Origin: VRUE01 sp963699215
GTDB taxonomy: Bacteria > Actinomycetota > Thermoleophilia > Solirubrobacterales > 70-9
Length of the DNA stretch: 64,000 nt
NCBI GenBank assembly: GCA_963699215.1
Contig: OY969422.1
Location: forward strand, 558,001 to 622,000
Direction of reading: 5' to 3'
The notes under the pieces: generated by a model
Databases searched by the model: none
The model's input: the letters and a program-made list of their open reading frames with translations, nothing else
Told to the model about the DNA's origin: nothing
Part shown: positions 18,452-28,300 of the stretch, in pieces
How the letters are laid out: every line of letters begins with the position of its first letter
How positions within the stretch are numbered: position 1 is the stretch's first letter
Program-made: the position numbers and the translations under genes

Positions 18452-18856
18452 TCAGTTGTGGTGCGGCGTCTCTCCGTTGCCGAGGTGCGCGCGCGGCGGC
18501 TCGACGATCTGCGAGAAGCGGATCACCGTGACCATGTCGTCCTGGGAGACCGTGCGGCTGTAGATCTGTTCGAGGAACTTGACCTCGTCCTCGAGCCGGC
18601 GGAACTCCGGGTTGTCGTGCTCGATGTCGCGCGGCGAGAGGTCGCCGACCTTCTTCACCTCGACGTCGTCGATCACCGCGGTGAAGATTTTCTCGCGCGG
18701 GCTGTGGCGGAAGCCGACGGTGATCCAGACGACCTGGCCGCGCTCGTACTTGCCGCTCTTGTCGCCGAGCCGGATCGTCGCCGTCTTGCGACCGCGCTTC
18801 AGCTGGTCGACGAAGACGGTGGAGTAGAAGTTGAGCACGTAGATGCCGCCCCGCAT
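18452..18856 (-). CDS. ASCH domain protein
   Basis: A 134-residue protein. LKRGRKTATIRLGDK matches the ASCH core GxKxxTxR, and KYERGQVVWITVG and KIFTAVIDDVEVKKVGDL are the following barrel strands. ASCH domains have a PUA-like fold and are proposed RNA-binding modules; some members are ribonucleases or amidohydrolases. I chose the ATG at 18856 because the open frame before it is low-complexity and unrelated. It is transcribed with the downstream SRPBCC gene. Confidence 0.8.
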   Translation of the reverse strand: MRGGIYVLNFYSTVFVDQLKRGRKTATIRLGDKSGKYERGQVVWITVGFRHSPREKIFTAVIDDVEVKKVGDLSPRDIEHDNPEFRRLEDEVKFLEQIYSRTVSQDDMVTVIRFSQIVEPPRAHLGNGETPHHN

Positions 18857-19048
18857 GCGGCAGCGAGCGTATCTGACCGAGGCAGAGGGAGCCGCCGGCC
18901 ACCTGCCTCGGTGGAGCATAGGTTCAAGAAACTTGCGTGTTTCTGTCGGTGGAGCTACGGCAGCCGAAGCCCTATTTTGGACATCTGTTCGATCCGTATG
19001 TAGCGCCCAGGGGATCGGGTCGATGGGGGGAGGGTGTTCGCCGCGAGG

Positions 19049-20977
19049 GTGCGATTCGCAGACCTGGCAGCTGTGGCAACCTGCCTGCGCGGTTGCCATC
19101 CCGCTCGCCTTTGCTGGCGGCGCGCAAGCCGCGACCTGCGCCGGCAAGCACGTGACGATCGTCGGCACCGCCGGGCAACGACACGATCGTCGGCAAGAAG
19201 GCCAGCGACGTGATCTACGGCGGCGGCGGCGACGACCGGATCAGCGGCGGCCCCAACGGCAACGACACGATCTGCGGCGGGCCCGGCGACGACAGGCTCC
19301 ACGGCGGCCGGGGCTTCGACGCGCTCTACGGCGACGGCGGCGACGATTACGTCTTCGGCGACATCGGGCTCCGACATGCTCGACGGCGGCGGCGGCGACG
19401 ACGCTCTCAACGGGGCCGAGGGCACCGACAGGCTCGTCGGCGGCGAGGGCGACGACGACATCCGTCGGCGTCAAAGGCCCGGACAAGCTCGATCGGCGGT
19501 GGCGGCGACGACGTGCTGATCGGCGACAAAGGCAGCGACGAGTCGACGGCGGCGGCGGCGACGACCGGCTCCTCGGCGACAAGGGCAACGACAAGCTCGA
19601 GGGCGGGCCGGGCAACGACAAGGTCGACGGCGGCGCCGGCGACGACCCAGTGCTCGACGGCGGCGGCGGACACCGACTTCGTCTTCGGCGGCGCCGGCAT
19701 CGACAACGCCGACGGCGGCGACGGCGACGGCGACGTCGTCCGCGGCGACAGCGGCACCGACACGCTCGACGGCGGTGGCGGCGGGCAGGACATCGTCTCC
19801 TACGCGAGCGCGACCCGCGGCGGCGTCATCGTCAGCCTCGGCGCCGGCAAGGCGAAAGGCGACGGCCACGACGACCTGCAGGGCTTCGAGGACGTGGTCG
19901 GCTCGCCGCAGGGCGACAAGATCGTCGGCGACGGCAGCGTCAACCGCCTCGACGGCGGCGTCGGCGACGACGACCTCGACGGCGCCGGCGGCGGCGACGA
20001 AGCCTTCGGCGGCCCCGGCAGCGACGACTGCGACGAGCTTCGCGGTCGAGAACTCCTGCGGCCCGGAGGAGAACCCGCCTGGCCACGGCACCTTCGTGAT
20101 CCTCAACCAGGGCCTCGACGGCTCCAGCCTGATCGTCCAGGGAGACGGCGCCGCCGACCACATCCGGGTCGGGTTCAGCGGCGGCTGGAACGTCTCCGAC
20201 GACGCCGGGGTCTTCGCCGGCGACGGCTGCGCCCAGGCCGGCGACACCGTCGCCACCTGCCCGACCGGAGCCGCCACCGGCCTGCTCGTGATCACCGGCG
20301 ACGGCGGCGACGACAGCATCGAGATCGACGCCAGCGTCCCCGCCAGCGTCAAGGTGCGGGTCAACGGCAACGCCGGCCGCGACACGCTCAGCGGCGGGCC
20401 CGGCGACGACGTGCTCGAGGCGGGCGAGAACTACAACGGCCCCGACAACGGCAACGACACGCTGATCGGCAACGGCGGCAGCGACGTCCTCTACGCCGAC
20501 CCCGGCGGCGACAGGCTCTCCGGCGGTCCCGGCAACGACCTGCTCGTCTCCTCGGTCGCCGTCTGCCAGGGCCACGACTACGACGGCGGCCCCGGCGAGG
20601 ACACCGTCTCCTACGGGCGCTCGGACGCCGGCGTTCGAGTCGAGCTCGGCGGCACCGGCGCTCCCGGTGGCTGCGGCAACCCGGACAGGGTCGGCGGCGA
20701 CAACGAGAGCCTCGAGGGATCCGACGGCCCCGACGTGCTGGTCGGCGACGGCGGCGAGAACAGCTTCCTCGGCCATCTCGGCGCCGACGTCTTCCTCGGC
20801 AAGGGCGGCAACGACTTCATCGACGCCGTCGACGGCAAGCGCGACAAGCAGATCAGCTGCGGTGGCGGTGGCGACGACGTCGTCAAGGACCGCGCCGACC
20901 CCAACCGGTCGGCTGCTGAGCAGCGGAGCCGACGCTCCGTACGAGCCACCGAACCGGCCGCGGCTTTGCACAACTGA
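19049..20977 (+). CDS. secreted RTX-like calcium-binding repeat protein 1 (multiple frameshifts)
   Basis: A signal-like segment (VAIPLAFAGGAQA) is followed by many copies of the nonapeptide GGxGxDxUx (for example GGGGDDRISGG, GGPGNDKVDGG, NGGSDVLYADPGGDRLSG). The repeats form Ca2+-binding parallel beta-rolls and bracket a central non-repeat domain (GTFVILNQGLDGSSLIVQG). Reading continuity requires about eight single-base corrections, near 19083, 19173, 19368, 19463, 19491, 19543, 19670 and 20038. All but one of these are extra bases. The start is probably GTG 19049, with a frame change near 19083 before the signal core. It is a tandem paralogue of the intact gene at 21012 and shares its architecture. 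Real decay cannot be excluded. Confidence 0.7.
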
Positions 20978-21011
20978 AGGGGTCGCCAGCCGGGCCGATG
21001 CAAGGCTCGGA

Positions 21012-22766
21012 ATGGATCGTTCGGCCAATTCAGGCTCCTGGCGGCTCGCCGCGGCCCTGCTCGGGACCGCCCTGTTCCTGCTGCTCCCCGCCTGGGGCCA
21101 TGCTTCCGCCGCCTCCTGCGGCGGCAAGCGCGCGACGATCGTCGGCACCCCCGGCGACGACACGATCGTCGGCAAGCGGGCCAGCGACACGATCGTCGGC
21201 CGCGGCGGCGACGACAAGATCTACGGCGGGCCGAACGGCAACGACCGGATCTGCGGCGGGCCCGGGGACGACACGATCGTCGGCGGGAGCGGCGGCGACC
21301 GACTCTACGGCGACAGGGGCGACGACCGGCTGATCGGCGAAAGAGGGCCGGACCGCCTCTACGGCAGCGGCGGCGATGACTTGCTCGACTCCGGCCGCGC
21401 GTCGGATCGCGAGGTCGACGGCGGCGCCGGCAGCGACAGCATCGTCACCAGCCGTGGCAACGACCGGGCAAGCGGCGGCGCGGGCGTCGACCGCATCGAC
21501 GGCGGCCTCGGCGACGACGACCTCGACGGCGGTCCGGGCGACGGCGACCTCGTCGTCGGCAACCACGGCAGCGACACCGCCACCGGGGGCGACGGCAATG
21601 GCGACGTCGTCCGCGGCGATCTCGGCCACGACGACCTCGACGGCGGCCCAGGGGGCGAGGACATCGCCTCCTTCGCCGGCGCCTCGGAGAGCGTCGTCGT
21701 CGACCTAGAGGACGGCCACGCCAAGGGCGACGGTCAGGACCGCCTCGGCGGCTTCGAGGACGTGATCGGCTCGCCCTCCCCGGACGAGATCGACGGCGAC
21801 GCAGGACCCAACCGGCTCGACGGCGGCGCCGGCTACGACGACCTCAACGGCCGCGGCGGTCCCGACTACCTCTTCGGGGGACCGGACGGAGCGGACTGCC
21901 GCCGGGCGAGCGCGACCGACTCCTGCGAACCGCAGGAGACCGGCACCGCCGGGGTCTCGGTGGTGCGCACCGCCAGCATCGACGGCAGCGCCTCGCTCAG
22001 CGTCCGCGGCAGCGGCTCGAGCGACGAGATCTCGGTCTTCTTCGACGGCTCCACCTACCTGATCGGCAGCACCTCCGGCATCCCGACCGGCAACGCGCAG
22101 GGCTGCACCACCTCCGGGGGCGGCGAGAGCGTGCGCTGCCTCAACGACGTCACGATGCTGACGATCTCCAGCGACGGCGGGGACGACACCGTGCGCGTCA
22201 CCCACGTCCCCAGCCATGTGCAGGTGCGGATCGACGGCGGCTCGGGCGCCGACGCCCTCTACGGCGGCAGCGGCAACGACGTGATCGAGGCGGGCGACGA
22301 CAGCGATCCCGACCTGCTCGACGGCGGCGCCGGCGACGACGCGCTGATCGGCGCCCGCACCGACCTCCACGTCCCGGTCGGCAGCGGGCGCAGCACGATG
22401 CTCGGCGGGCCCGGCTCCGACGTCCTGGTCGGCGGCGACCCCTGCGACGGCGACCTCTACGACGGTGGGCCGGGCGAGGACAACGCCAACTTCTTCCGCT
22501 TCACGCCCGGCGTCTTCGCCCAGATCGGCGGCGAAGCGCGGCGCGGCGGAGATTCCTGCACGCCGGGACGGGTGCTGGGCTCGGTCGAGGCGATGGAGGG
22601 ATCCCCGGGCCCCGACACGCTCGTCGGCGACGCCGGCGCCAACTCGCTCAGCGGCGGCCTCGGCAACGACACTCTGGTCGGCCGTGGAGGCGGCGATCGC
22701 CTCGTCGGCGGGGCCGGCGGCGATCGCCTGATCGGCGGCTCGGGCCGCGACTCCCAGCACCAATAG
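21012..22766 (+). CDS. secreted RTX-like calcium-binding repeat protein 2
   Basis: An intact 584-residue protein. The signal peptide AAALLGTALFLLLPAWGHA precedes GKRATIVGTPGDDTIVGKRA and dense RTX nonapeptides (GGRGGDDKIYGG-type). A central domain rich in beta-strands (VSVVRTASIDGSASLSVRGS, TSGGGESVRCLNDVTMLTI) interrupts two repeat arrays. The protein is very acidic, as expected for Ca2+-dependent folding after export. No adjacent type I secretion genes are seen and a Sec signal is present, so export is probably Sec-dependent. It starts 34 bp after the paralogue at 19049, and the two look like an in-place duplication. The function is probably surface matrix or adhesion (inference). Confidence 0.85.
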   Translation: MDRSANSGSWRLAAALLGTALFLLLPAWGHASAASCGGKRATIVGTPGDDTIVGKRASDTIVGRGGDDKIYGGPNGNDRICGGPGDDTIVGGSGGDRLYGDRGDDRLIGERGPDRLYGSGGDDLLDSGRASDREVDGGAGSDSIVTSRGNDRASGGAGVDRIDGGLGDDDLDGGPGDGDLVVGNHGSDTATGGDGNGDVVRGDLGHDDLDGGPGGEDIASFAGASESVVVDLEDGHAKGDGQDRLGGFEDVIGSPSPDEIDGDAGPNRLDGGAGYDDLNGRGGPDYLFGGPDGADCRRASATDSCEPQETGTAGVSVVRTASIDGSASLSVRGSGSSDEISVFFDGSTYLIGSTSGIPTGNAQGCTTSGGGESVRCLNDVTMLTISSDGGDDTVRVTHVPSHVQVRIDGGSGADALYGGSGNDVIEAGDDSDPDLLDGGAGDDALIGARTDLHVPVGSGRSTMLGGPGSDVLVGGDPCDGDLYDGGPGEDNANFFRFTPGVFAQIGGEARRGGDSCTPGRVLGSVEAMEGSPGPDTLVGDAGANSLSGGLGNDTLVGRGGGDRLVGGAGGDRLIGGSGRDSQHQ

Positions 22767-22770
22767 CCGC

Positions 22771-22883
22771 TAGCCAGTCCCGGTAGGGGTGGAACGTCTT
22801 GTACTTTTCCCGCGGCGGGGCCTGCGGACAGTCGACAACCGTCTTCGGGAAAAGTTAAGTGGAACCCCTACCGGGACTGGCTA
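22771..22883. repeat. 113-bp element with perfect 20-bp terminal inverted repeats
   Basis: TAGCCAGTCCCGGTAGGGGT (22771-22790) is exactly inverted at 22864-22883. Inside, ACTTTTCCCG (22803-22812) is inverted at 22846-22855. The right terminus contains the TAG stop of pcm (22881-22883) and the left terminus begins four bases after the RTX2 stop. It could be a bidirectional terminator or a MITE/REP-like element; I see no target duplication. Confidence 0.7.
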
Positions 22884-23525
22884 GGGGCCAAACCCCTCCT
22901 CGCCGATCAGGGGGACGAAGCGGCAGGGGCCGATCTCCTCGCGCCGCAGCTCCTCGCCATTGCGCAGGAAGACGGTCAGCAGGTCGGCGCGGTCGGCGGC
23001 GATCGGGACGACGAGACGGCCGCCGTCGGCGAGCTGACCGAGCAGCGACAGCGGCGGCGCCGGGGCGGCGGCGTGGACCGCGATCGCCTCGAACGGCGCC
23101 CGCTCCGGCAGGCCGCGGCTGCCGTCGCCGACGAGCAGCTCGACGTTCTCGACGCCGAGAGCGCCGAGGACCCTGCGGGCCTCGGCGGTCAGCGACGCGT
23201 GGCGCTCGATCCCGACCACCTCGGCCGCGAGGCGGGCGAGGACCGCCGTCGAGTAGCCCGAGCCGGTGCCGATCTCCAGCACCCGCTCGGAACCGCCCAG
23301 CTCCAGCGCCTGGCAGATCGCGGCGACGATCCAGGGCTGGGAGATCGTCTGCCCCTCGCCGATCGGCAGCGCCGAGTCGGCGTAGGCGCGGTTGCGATGG
23401 GGCTCCGGCACGAACTCCTCCCGCGGCACCTCCCCCATCGCCGCCAGCACGCGCTCGTCGGAGATGCCGCGACGGCGCAGCTGCCGCTCGACCATCCGCT
23501 TGCGCCGCTCGGCGAAGTCGGCCAC
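22881..23525 (-). CDS. pcm: protein-L-isoaspartate O-methyltransferase
   Basis: A 214-residue SAM-dependent repair enzyme for isoaspartyl residues. GEGQTISQPWIVA is the PCMT-specific motif, VLEIGTGSGYSTAVLA is the SAM-binding motif I, and VELLVGDGSRG follows. The start GTG at 23525 lies one base after the TGA of the Crp/Fnr gene, so translation is probably coupled; the longer open frame upstream lies within that gene. The stop codon sits inside the right arm of the 113-bp inverted-repeat element. Confidence 0.92.
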   Translation of the reverse strand: MADFAERRKRMVERQLRRRGISDERVLAAMGEVPREEFVPEPHRNRAYADSALPIGEGQTISQPWIVAAICQALELGGSERVLEIGTGSGYSTAVLARLAAEVVGIERHASLTAEARRVLGALGVENVELLVGDGSRGLPERAPFEAIAVHAAAPAPPLSLLGQLADGGRLVVPIAADRADLLTVFLRNGEELRREEIGPCRFVPLIGEEGFGP

Positions 23526-23526
23526 C

Positions 23527-24228
23527 TCAGAAGATGTAGTTGCGCAGCTTCGCCGGAGCCAGGACGGTGACGCGGCCGCGGCCGGGGCGGACGATGCCGG
23601 CACGCTCGAGGTCGGCGAGGAAGCGGCTGACGCTCTCGCGCGAGGTGCCGGCGAGCTGGGCCAGGTCGGACTGGTTCATGCGGATCGTGATCTCGCCGCC
23701 CTCGCCCGTGCGCGGCGCCTCTTCGGTGACGAGCTGCGAGAGGACGCCGGCGACGCGGCTGGGCACGGTCTGGAAGGACTGGCGCGAGATCCGCTCGTTG
23801 GCGGCGCGCAGGCGCCGCACCAGGGCGGCGACCAGCTTCACCGTGATCTCCGGGTGGCGAGCCAGCAGCGCCCGCACCTCGCCCGCCGGCAGCGCCAGCA
23901 GCTCGCCGTCGCTGAGCGCTTCGACGCTGGCCGAGCGCACCTCGCCGTCGAGCATCGCCAGCTCGCCGAAGATGTCGCCCGGGCCGAGGGTGGCGAGGGT
24001 GATCGCGCGCCCGTCGGAGTGCTCGCGGGTGACGCGGAAGCTGCCCGAGCGGACGATGTAGCAGGCGTCGGAGTGATCGCCCTCGTGGAAGACGCGGGTC
24101 GCGGCCGGGAAGGAGCGCGGCACCGCGACCTGCGAGAAGCTCTCCAGCTCGCCCCCCTCGAGGTCGGCGAAGAGCGGCACGCTGCGAAGCAGCTCGACCG
24201 GGCCCTTGCTCGCCTCAGGATCGGACAC
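23527..24228 (-). CDS. Crp/Fnr family transcriptional regulator
   Basis: A 233-residue protein. The cyclic-nucleotide domain includes FGELAMLDGEVRSASVEAL, whose GELA...RSA pattern matches a phosphate-binding cassette competent for cAMP-type ligands. The C-terminal winged helix contains QSDLAQLAGTSRESVSRFLA, the recognition helix of Crp/Fnr proteins. No Fnr-type cysteine cluster is present, so O2 sensing through Fe-S is unlikely. The start GTG at 24228 is where homology begins; the upstream frame is low-complexity. It is co-transcribed with pcm. Confidence 0.92.
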   Translation of the reverse strand: MSDPEASKGPVELLRSVPLFADLEGGELESFSQVAVPRSFPAATRVFHEGDHSDACYIVRSGSFRVTREHSDGRAITLATLGPGDIFGELAMLDGEVRSASVEALSDGELLALPAGEVRALLARHPEITVKLVAALVRRLRAANERISRQSFQTVPSRVAGVLSQLVTEEAPRTGEGGEITIRMNQSDLAQLAGTSRESVSRFLADLERAGIVRPGRGRVTVLAPAKLRNYIF

Positions 24229-24301
24229 GCGGGGATTATCGCGTGCCCGCCGCACAGGACTTCCGCTGGCCGTCAGAAACGGCCGGCGGAACGCGTTGCT
24301 A

Positions 24302-25237
24302 CTAGCCCTGCTGAGCTTTGAGAACCAGGCGCGCCTTCTGCAGGGACATGCGGTGGCGCTTGCGGTAGCGCTGGCCTCTCGGCCTGCGCTTGCCGTTCTT
24401 GGGGCGCGGCCGCGCGGAGGCGGTCTCCGCCCCGCTCGCGGCGCTCCCCGCAAACGTGGGCTCAGGTGCGGCACCGACCCCGGTGAGGACGATCGGGGTG
24501 GGGCCTTCGTTGTCGCCGAAGAGGCCCAGCATCGCTTTCTTCACCCCTTCGCTCACCGGCTGGAAGCGGATCTGCAGGGTGCAGGTCGCGGCCGGCACCA
24601 ACTCGACGCCGGTGCAGTTCTCGTCGAGGATCTGGAAGCTGCCGATGGCGCCCCCGGCGATCACGGCGATGAACATCCCACCGGGCATGTTGCCGGTGTT
24701 GGAGATCGAGATCTCGCGGACCGTTCCGGGAGATCCCACCTTGGCCACGCCGAAGTCGGTCGAGCTTGCGGTCGGGGCGAAGGTCGCCCGCCCGCCGGTG
24801 CCGCTCAGGTCGGCGGCGAACGAGTAGGAGCCCACGTTCACGCTGAACTGGGCGGTGTACTCGTCGGTGTCGTGAGGACCGAAGTCGATCTGCGCGTAGC
24901 AAGCTTCGCCCGGCTGCAGGAAGGAGCCGTAGCAGTTGCTGTTGCCGGCCGAGAAGGCGCTCGAACCGGGCCCGCTGATTTGCGGCGAGCCGACCTGGAA
25001 GGCTTCGGAGCCGGTGTTGCGCAGCTGGAAGGTCGTCTGGGTGGAGCCCCAGTTGAGCGGCTGCAGGCCGAAGTCGTAGTGGTCCGGTTCGAAGACGAGC
25101 TGCGGCGGCGGCGGCTCCTCCGGCGCGGCGAGGCCGGCGGACGGACGGACCGCCGTCATGGCCATGACGGCGACGACAAACCCAAAAAGGATGAGGGTGG
25201 CTCTAGTTGGTTTGGACTTCTGTCGTAGAGAGTGCAT
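24302..25237 (-). CDS. secreted choice-of-anchor D-type protein with basic tail
   Basis: A 311-residue protein. After an N-terminal membrane or signal segment (ATLILFGFVVAVMAMTAV) come two ASPM-SPD2-Hydin-like Ig domains: FGLQPLNWGSTQTTFQLRNT and FGVAKVGSPGTVREISISNT, each ending in a paired-cysteine strand (CYGSFLQPGEACYAQIDF, CTGVELVPAATCTLQIRF). The last 40 residues are strongly basic (KNGKRRPRGQRYRKRHR), resembling the sorting or wall-binding tails of actinobacterial surface proteins. It is probably exported and attached to an anionic wall polymer; no enzyme motif is seen. It lies 63 bp downstream of lhr on the same strand. Confidence 0.72.
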   Translation of the reverse strand: MHSLRQKSKPTRATLILFGFVVAVMAMTAVRPSAGLAAPEEPPPPQLVFEPDHYDFGLQPLNWGSTQTTFQLRNTGSEAFQVGSPQISGPGSSAFSAGNSNCYGSFLQPGEACYAQIDFGPHDTDEYTAQFSVNVGSYSFAADLSGTGGRATFAPTASSTDFGVAKVGSPGTVREISISNTGNMPGGMFIAVIAGGAIGSFQILDENCTGVELVPAATCTLQIRFQPVSEGVKKAMLGLFGDNEGPTPIVLTGVGAAPEPTFAGSAASGAETASARPRPKNGKRRPRGQRYRKRHRMSLQKARLVLKAQQG

Positions 25238-25300
25238 GGACGGCTGATCGACGCCAGTCGGCGCCGCATCAAGAACCGGCTTATTTGTTTCATCCGGAGC

Positions 25301-28300
25301 TCAGCCGGCCGAGGCGGTGAGCTTGCGCGGTCCGCGGCTGAAGCCGGCGCTGAGCAGCGCCTCCTCGTGGCCGGAGCCGATCACCGCCTCGCCGTCGAGC
25401 TTCTCGATCGCGAGCTTCGGCAGGCGGCCGGCGGAGACGGCGTCGGCGAGGGCCTGCATCGCGATGGCCAGGTCGGCGTCGTCGAGCTCGGCGAGGCGGA
25501 GGATGCTGCGACCGCCGCGCTCGACGTAGACGAGCGGCTCGCCGTCGCGGAGCAGGACGTGGGCGCCGGGGGTACGGGCGGGGCGACGCCCCGAGGGCGG
25601 TTTCGGCCAGGGCAGCGAGGCGCCGTAGGGGTTGGCGGGGTCGGTGGCGGCGAGGATCTGGAAGGAGCCGTCGGCTTCGGGCAGCGAGCGCAGCCGCTCG
25701 ACCGCGCCGGGCAGGGCGAACTGGGCGCCGCCGAGGCCCTCGACGAAGTAGCCGCGGCGGGCGGTGCCGAGCAGCTCGAGGTTGCCGAGCTCGGCGTAGA
25801 GGGTCGAGAAGCCGCCCGGCACGCCCTCGGCGAGCACCGTCTCGCGGGTGACGATCCCGTAGCGCTCCAGCATCAGCTCGGCCTGGGCGCGCAGGCTCGC
25901 GCCCGGCCCGGGCGCGTCGGCGAAGAGCGGCGCGGTCAGCGACCAGCGGCCCTGCACGGCGGCGCCGGCGCCGGAGCGGCGGCGGGCGAAGCGGCGGCCC
26001 TGGCGCTCGTGCGCGGGCACCGAGCGCAGGCGCGGCGCCCGCAGCGGCGCGAAGGCGTCGTTGGTCACCTCGCCGGACCAGGCCAGGTCCCAGAGGGCGT
26101 TGTGCAGCTCCTCGGTGGGGAAGTCGAGGTCGGCGAGCAGGTCGAGCCAGAACGAGGGGCCGGCGGCGAGGCGCTCGCGGATCGCCTCGTGGAGCTCGCC
26201 CTCGGCCCCCTCCAGCTTCGCGTTGGCCGGCGGCGGGCCGGCGAGGCGGACGTCCTCGCGGAAGTAGAGGGCGACGCGGCCGTCGCTGCGGCCGCGCGCG
26301 CCGGCGCCGATCCAGACCAGCTCGCCGCTGGTGCAGAGCTCGTCGAGCCAGGCCGGCGAGTAGGCGCCGAGCCGGCGCGGCAGCACGTCTCCCTCCCAGA
26401 CCTTCGGCGTCAGGGCGACGCCCTGCAGCGGCACCAGCGCGTCGCGCAGGCGGTCGGGCCCGGCGCCGGCGGGGCGGTAGGCGTCGACGTTCTGCCAGCT
26501 CGGCAGGAAGCGGGCGAAGCGGTCGCGGGTCGGCGGGCTCGACCTCGCTGCGCAGGTGGGCCAGGCTGGCTCGGCGCACCCGGCGCAGGACGTCCGAGTC
26601 GCACCACTCGCGCTCGCTCCCGCCCGGCAGCAGCTCGCCGCGGACCAGCGCCCCTTCGCGCTCCAGCTCGCGCAGCGCCGGCGTCGGGTCGACGCCGTAG
26701 CGGGCGGCCAGCTGCGCGGTCGGGAAGGGACCGTGGGTGCGGGCGTAGCGGCGGACCAGGGCGCGCATCGCGTCGGGGTGGTCCTCGAGGAAGGTCTCCG
26801 GCAGCCCGGCGGGCGGCGGCACGCCGAGCGCGTCGCGGTAGAGGCCGGCGTCCTCGGCGGCGATGTAGCGCTCCTCGCCGCCGATCCGGACTAGGACGGC
26901 GCGGCGCTCGGCGACGAGCTTCTCCAGCATCGAGGCAGCCGAGTAGCCCTCCGCGACCCGCTCCGCGCACTCCTCCGGCGGTCAGGTCGCCGATGTTGCG
27001 CAGCACCTGCTGCAGCGCGTCGCGGTCGCCGGCCCGGCCGGCCTCGGTGCGGTGCTGCAGCTGCGCCTCGACCTCTTCCAGCGCCTCCGGGTCGATCAGC
27101 TCGCGCAGCTCCTCCTGGCCGAGCAGCTCGCGCAGCAGGTCGCGGTCGAGGGCGAGGGCAGCGGCACGTCGCTCGGCGTTCGGCGTGTCCCCCTCGTACA
27201 TGTAGGTGGCGACGTAGTCGAAGAGCAGCGAGGAGGCGAAGGGCGAGGCGGTCGGCGTCTCGACCTCGACCAGGCCGAGCTTGCGCGAGTGCAGCTCGCT
27301 GAGGATCTGGCGCAGCGAGGGCAGGTCGAGGACGTCGCGCAGGCACTCGCGGTAGGTCTCGAGGATGACCGGGAAGCGGGGGAAGTCGCGCGCCACTTCG
27401 AGCAGGCTCTGCGACTTCAGCCGCTGCTGCCAGAGCGGCGTGCGCTTGCCCGGGTAGGCGCGCGGGATCAGCAGCGAGCGCGAGGCGTTCTCGCGGAAGC
27501 GGGCGCCGAACAGGGCCGAGCCGGAGAGCTCGCGCGACGACCAGGTCCTCGAGCTCGTCGGGCTCGATCAGGACCAGGTCGGCCGGCGGCGGGTCGTCGG
27601 CGTCGGGCAGGTGGATGACGATGCCGTCGTCGGACCAGATCGCGTCCGCCTCGAGGTCGAGCTCGTCGCGGATCTTCTGGCGCCAGCGCCAGGCCCCAGG
27701 CGGAGTGGACGCGGCCGCCGTAGGGCGAGAGGATGCAGAGCCGCCAGTCGCCGATCTCGTCGCGGAAGCGCTCGACCACGATCGTCTCGTCGGAGGGGAC
27801 GACGCGGGTCGCCGCCTGCTGCTCGCGCAGGTAGGCGACCAGGTTCTCGGCGGCGCGGCGGTCGAGGTCGTACTCGCCGGCCAGCTCGGCCGGGTCGCGT
27901 GAGACCGCCTCGCGGGAGAAGGCGCCGATCGCCCGTCCCAGCTCGGCCGGGCGGCCGATCCCGTCGCCCTTCCAGAAGGGGACCGCGCCGGGCAGCGCCG
28001 GGGGCCGGGGTGACGATCACCCGGTCGCGGGTGATGTCCTCGATCCGCCAGGTCGTCGCGCCGAGCAGGAAGGTCTGGCCGGGGCGCGCCTCGTAGACCA
28101 TCTCCTCGTCGAGCTCGCCGACGCGGCGGCCGTCGGGCAGGTGGACGCCGTAGAGGCCGCGGTCGGGGATCGTGCCGGCGTTGGTGACGACCAGCTGGCG
28201 GGCGCCTTTGCGGCCGTGCATCGTGCCGCGGGTGCGGTCCCAGACGATCCGCGGCCGCAGCTCGGCGAAGCGGTCCGACGGGTAGCGCCCGTCGAGCATG

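Noticed and set aside
19200..22760. CRISPR-like or satellite repeat array
   Set aside because: The recurring GGCGGCGACGAC units are the codons of RTX nonapeptides, vary in spacing and have no unique spacers.
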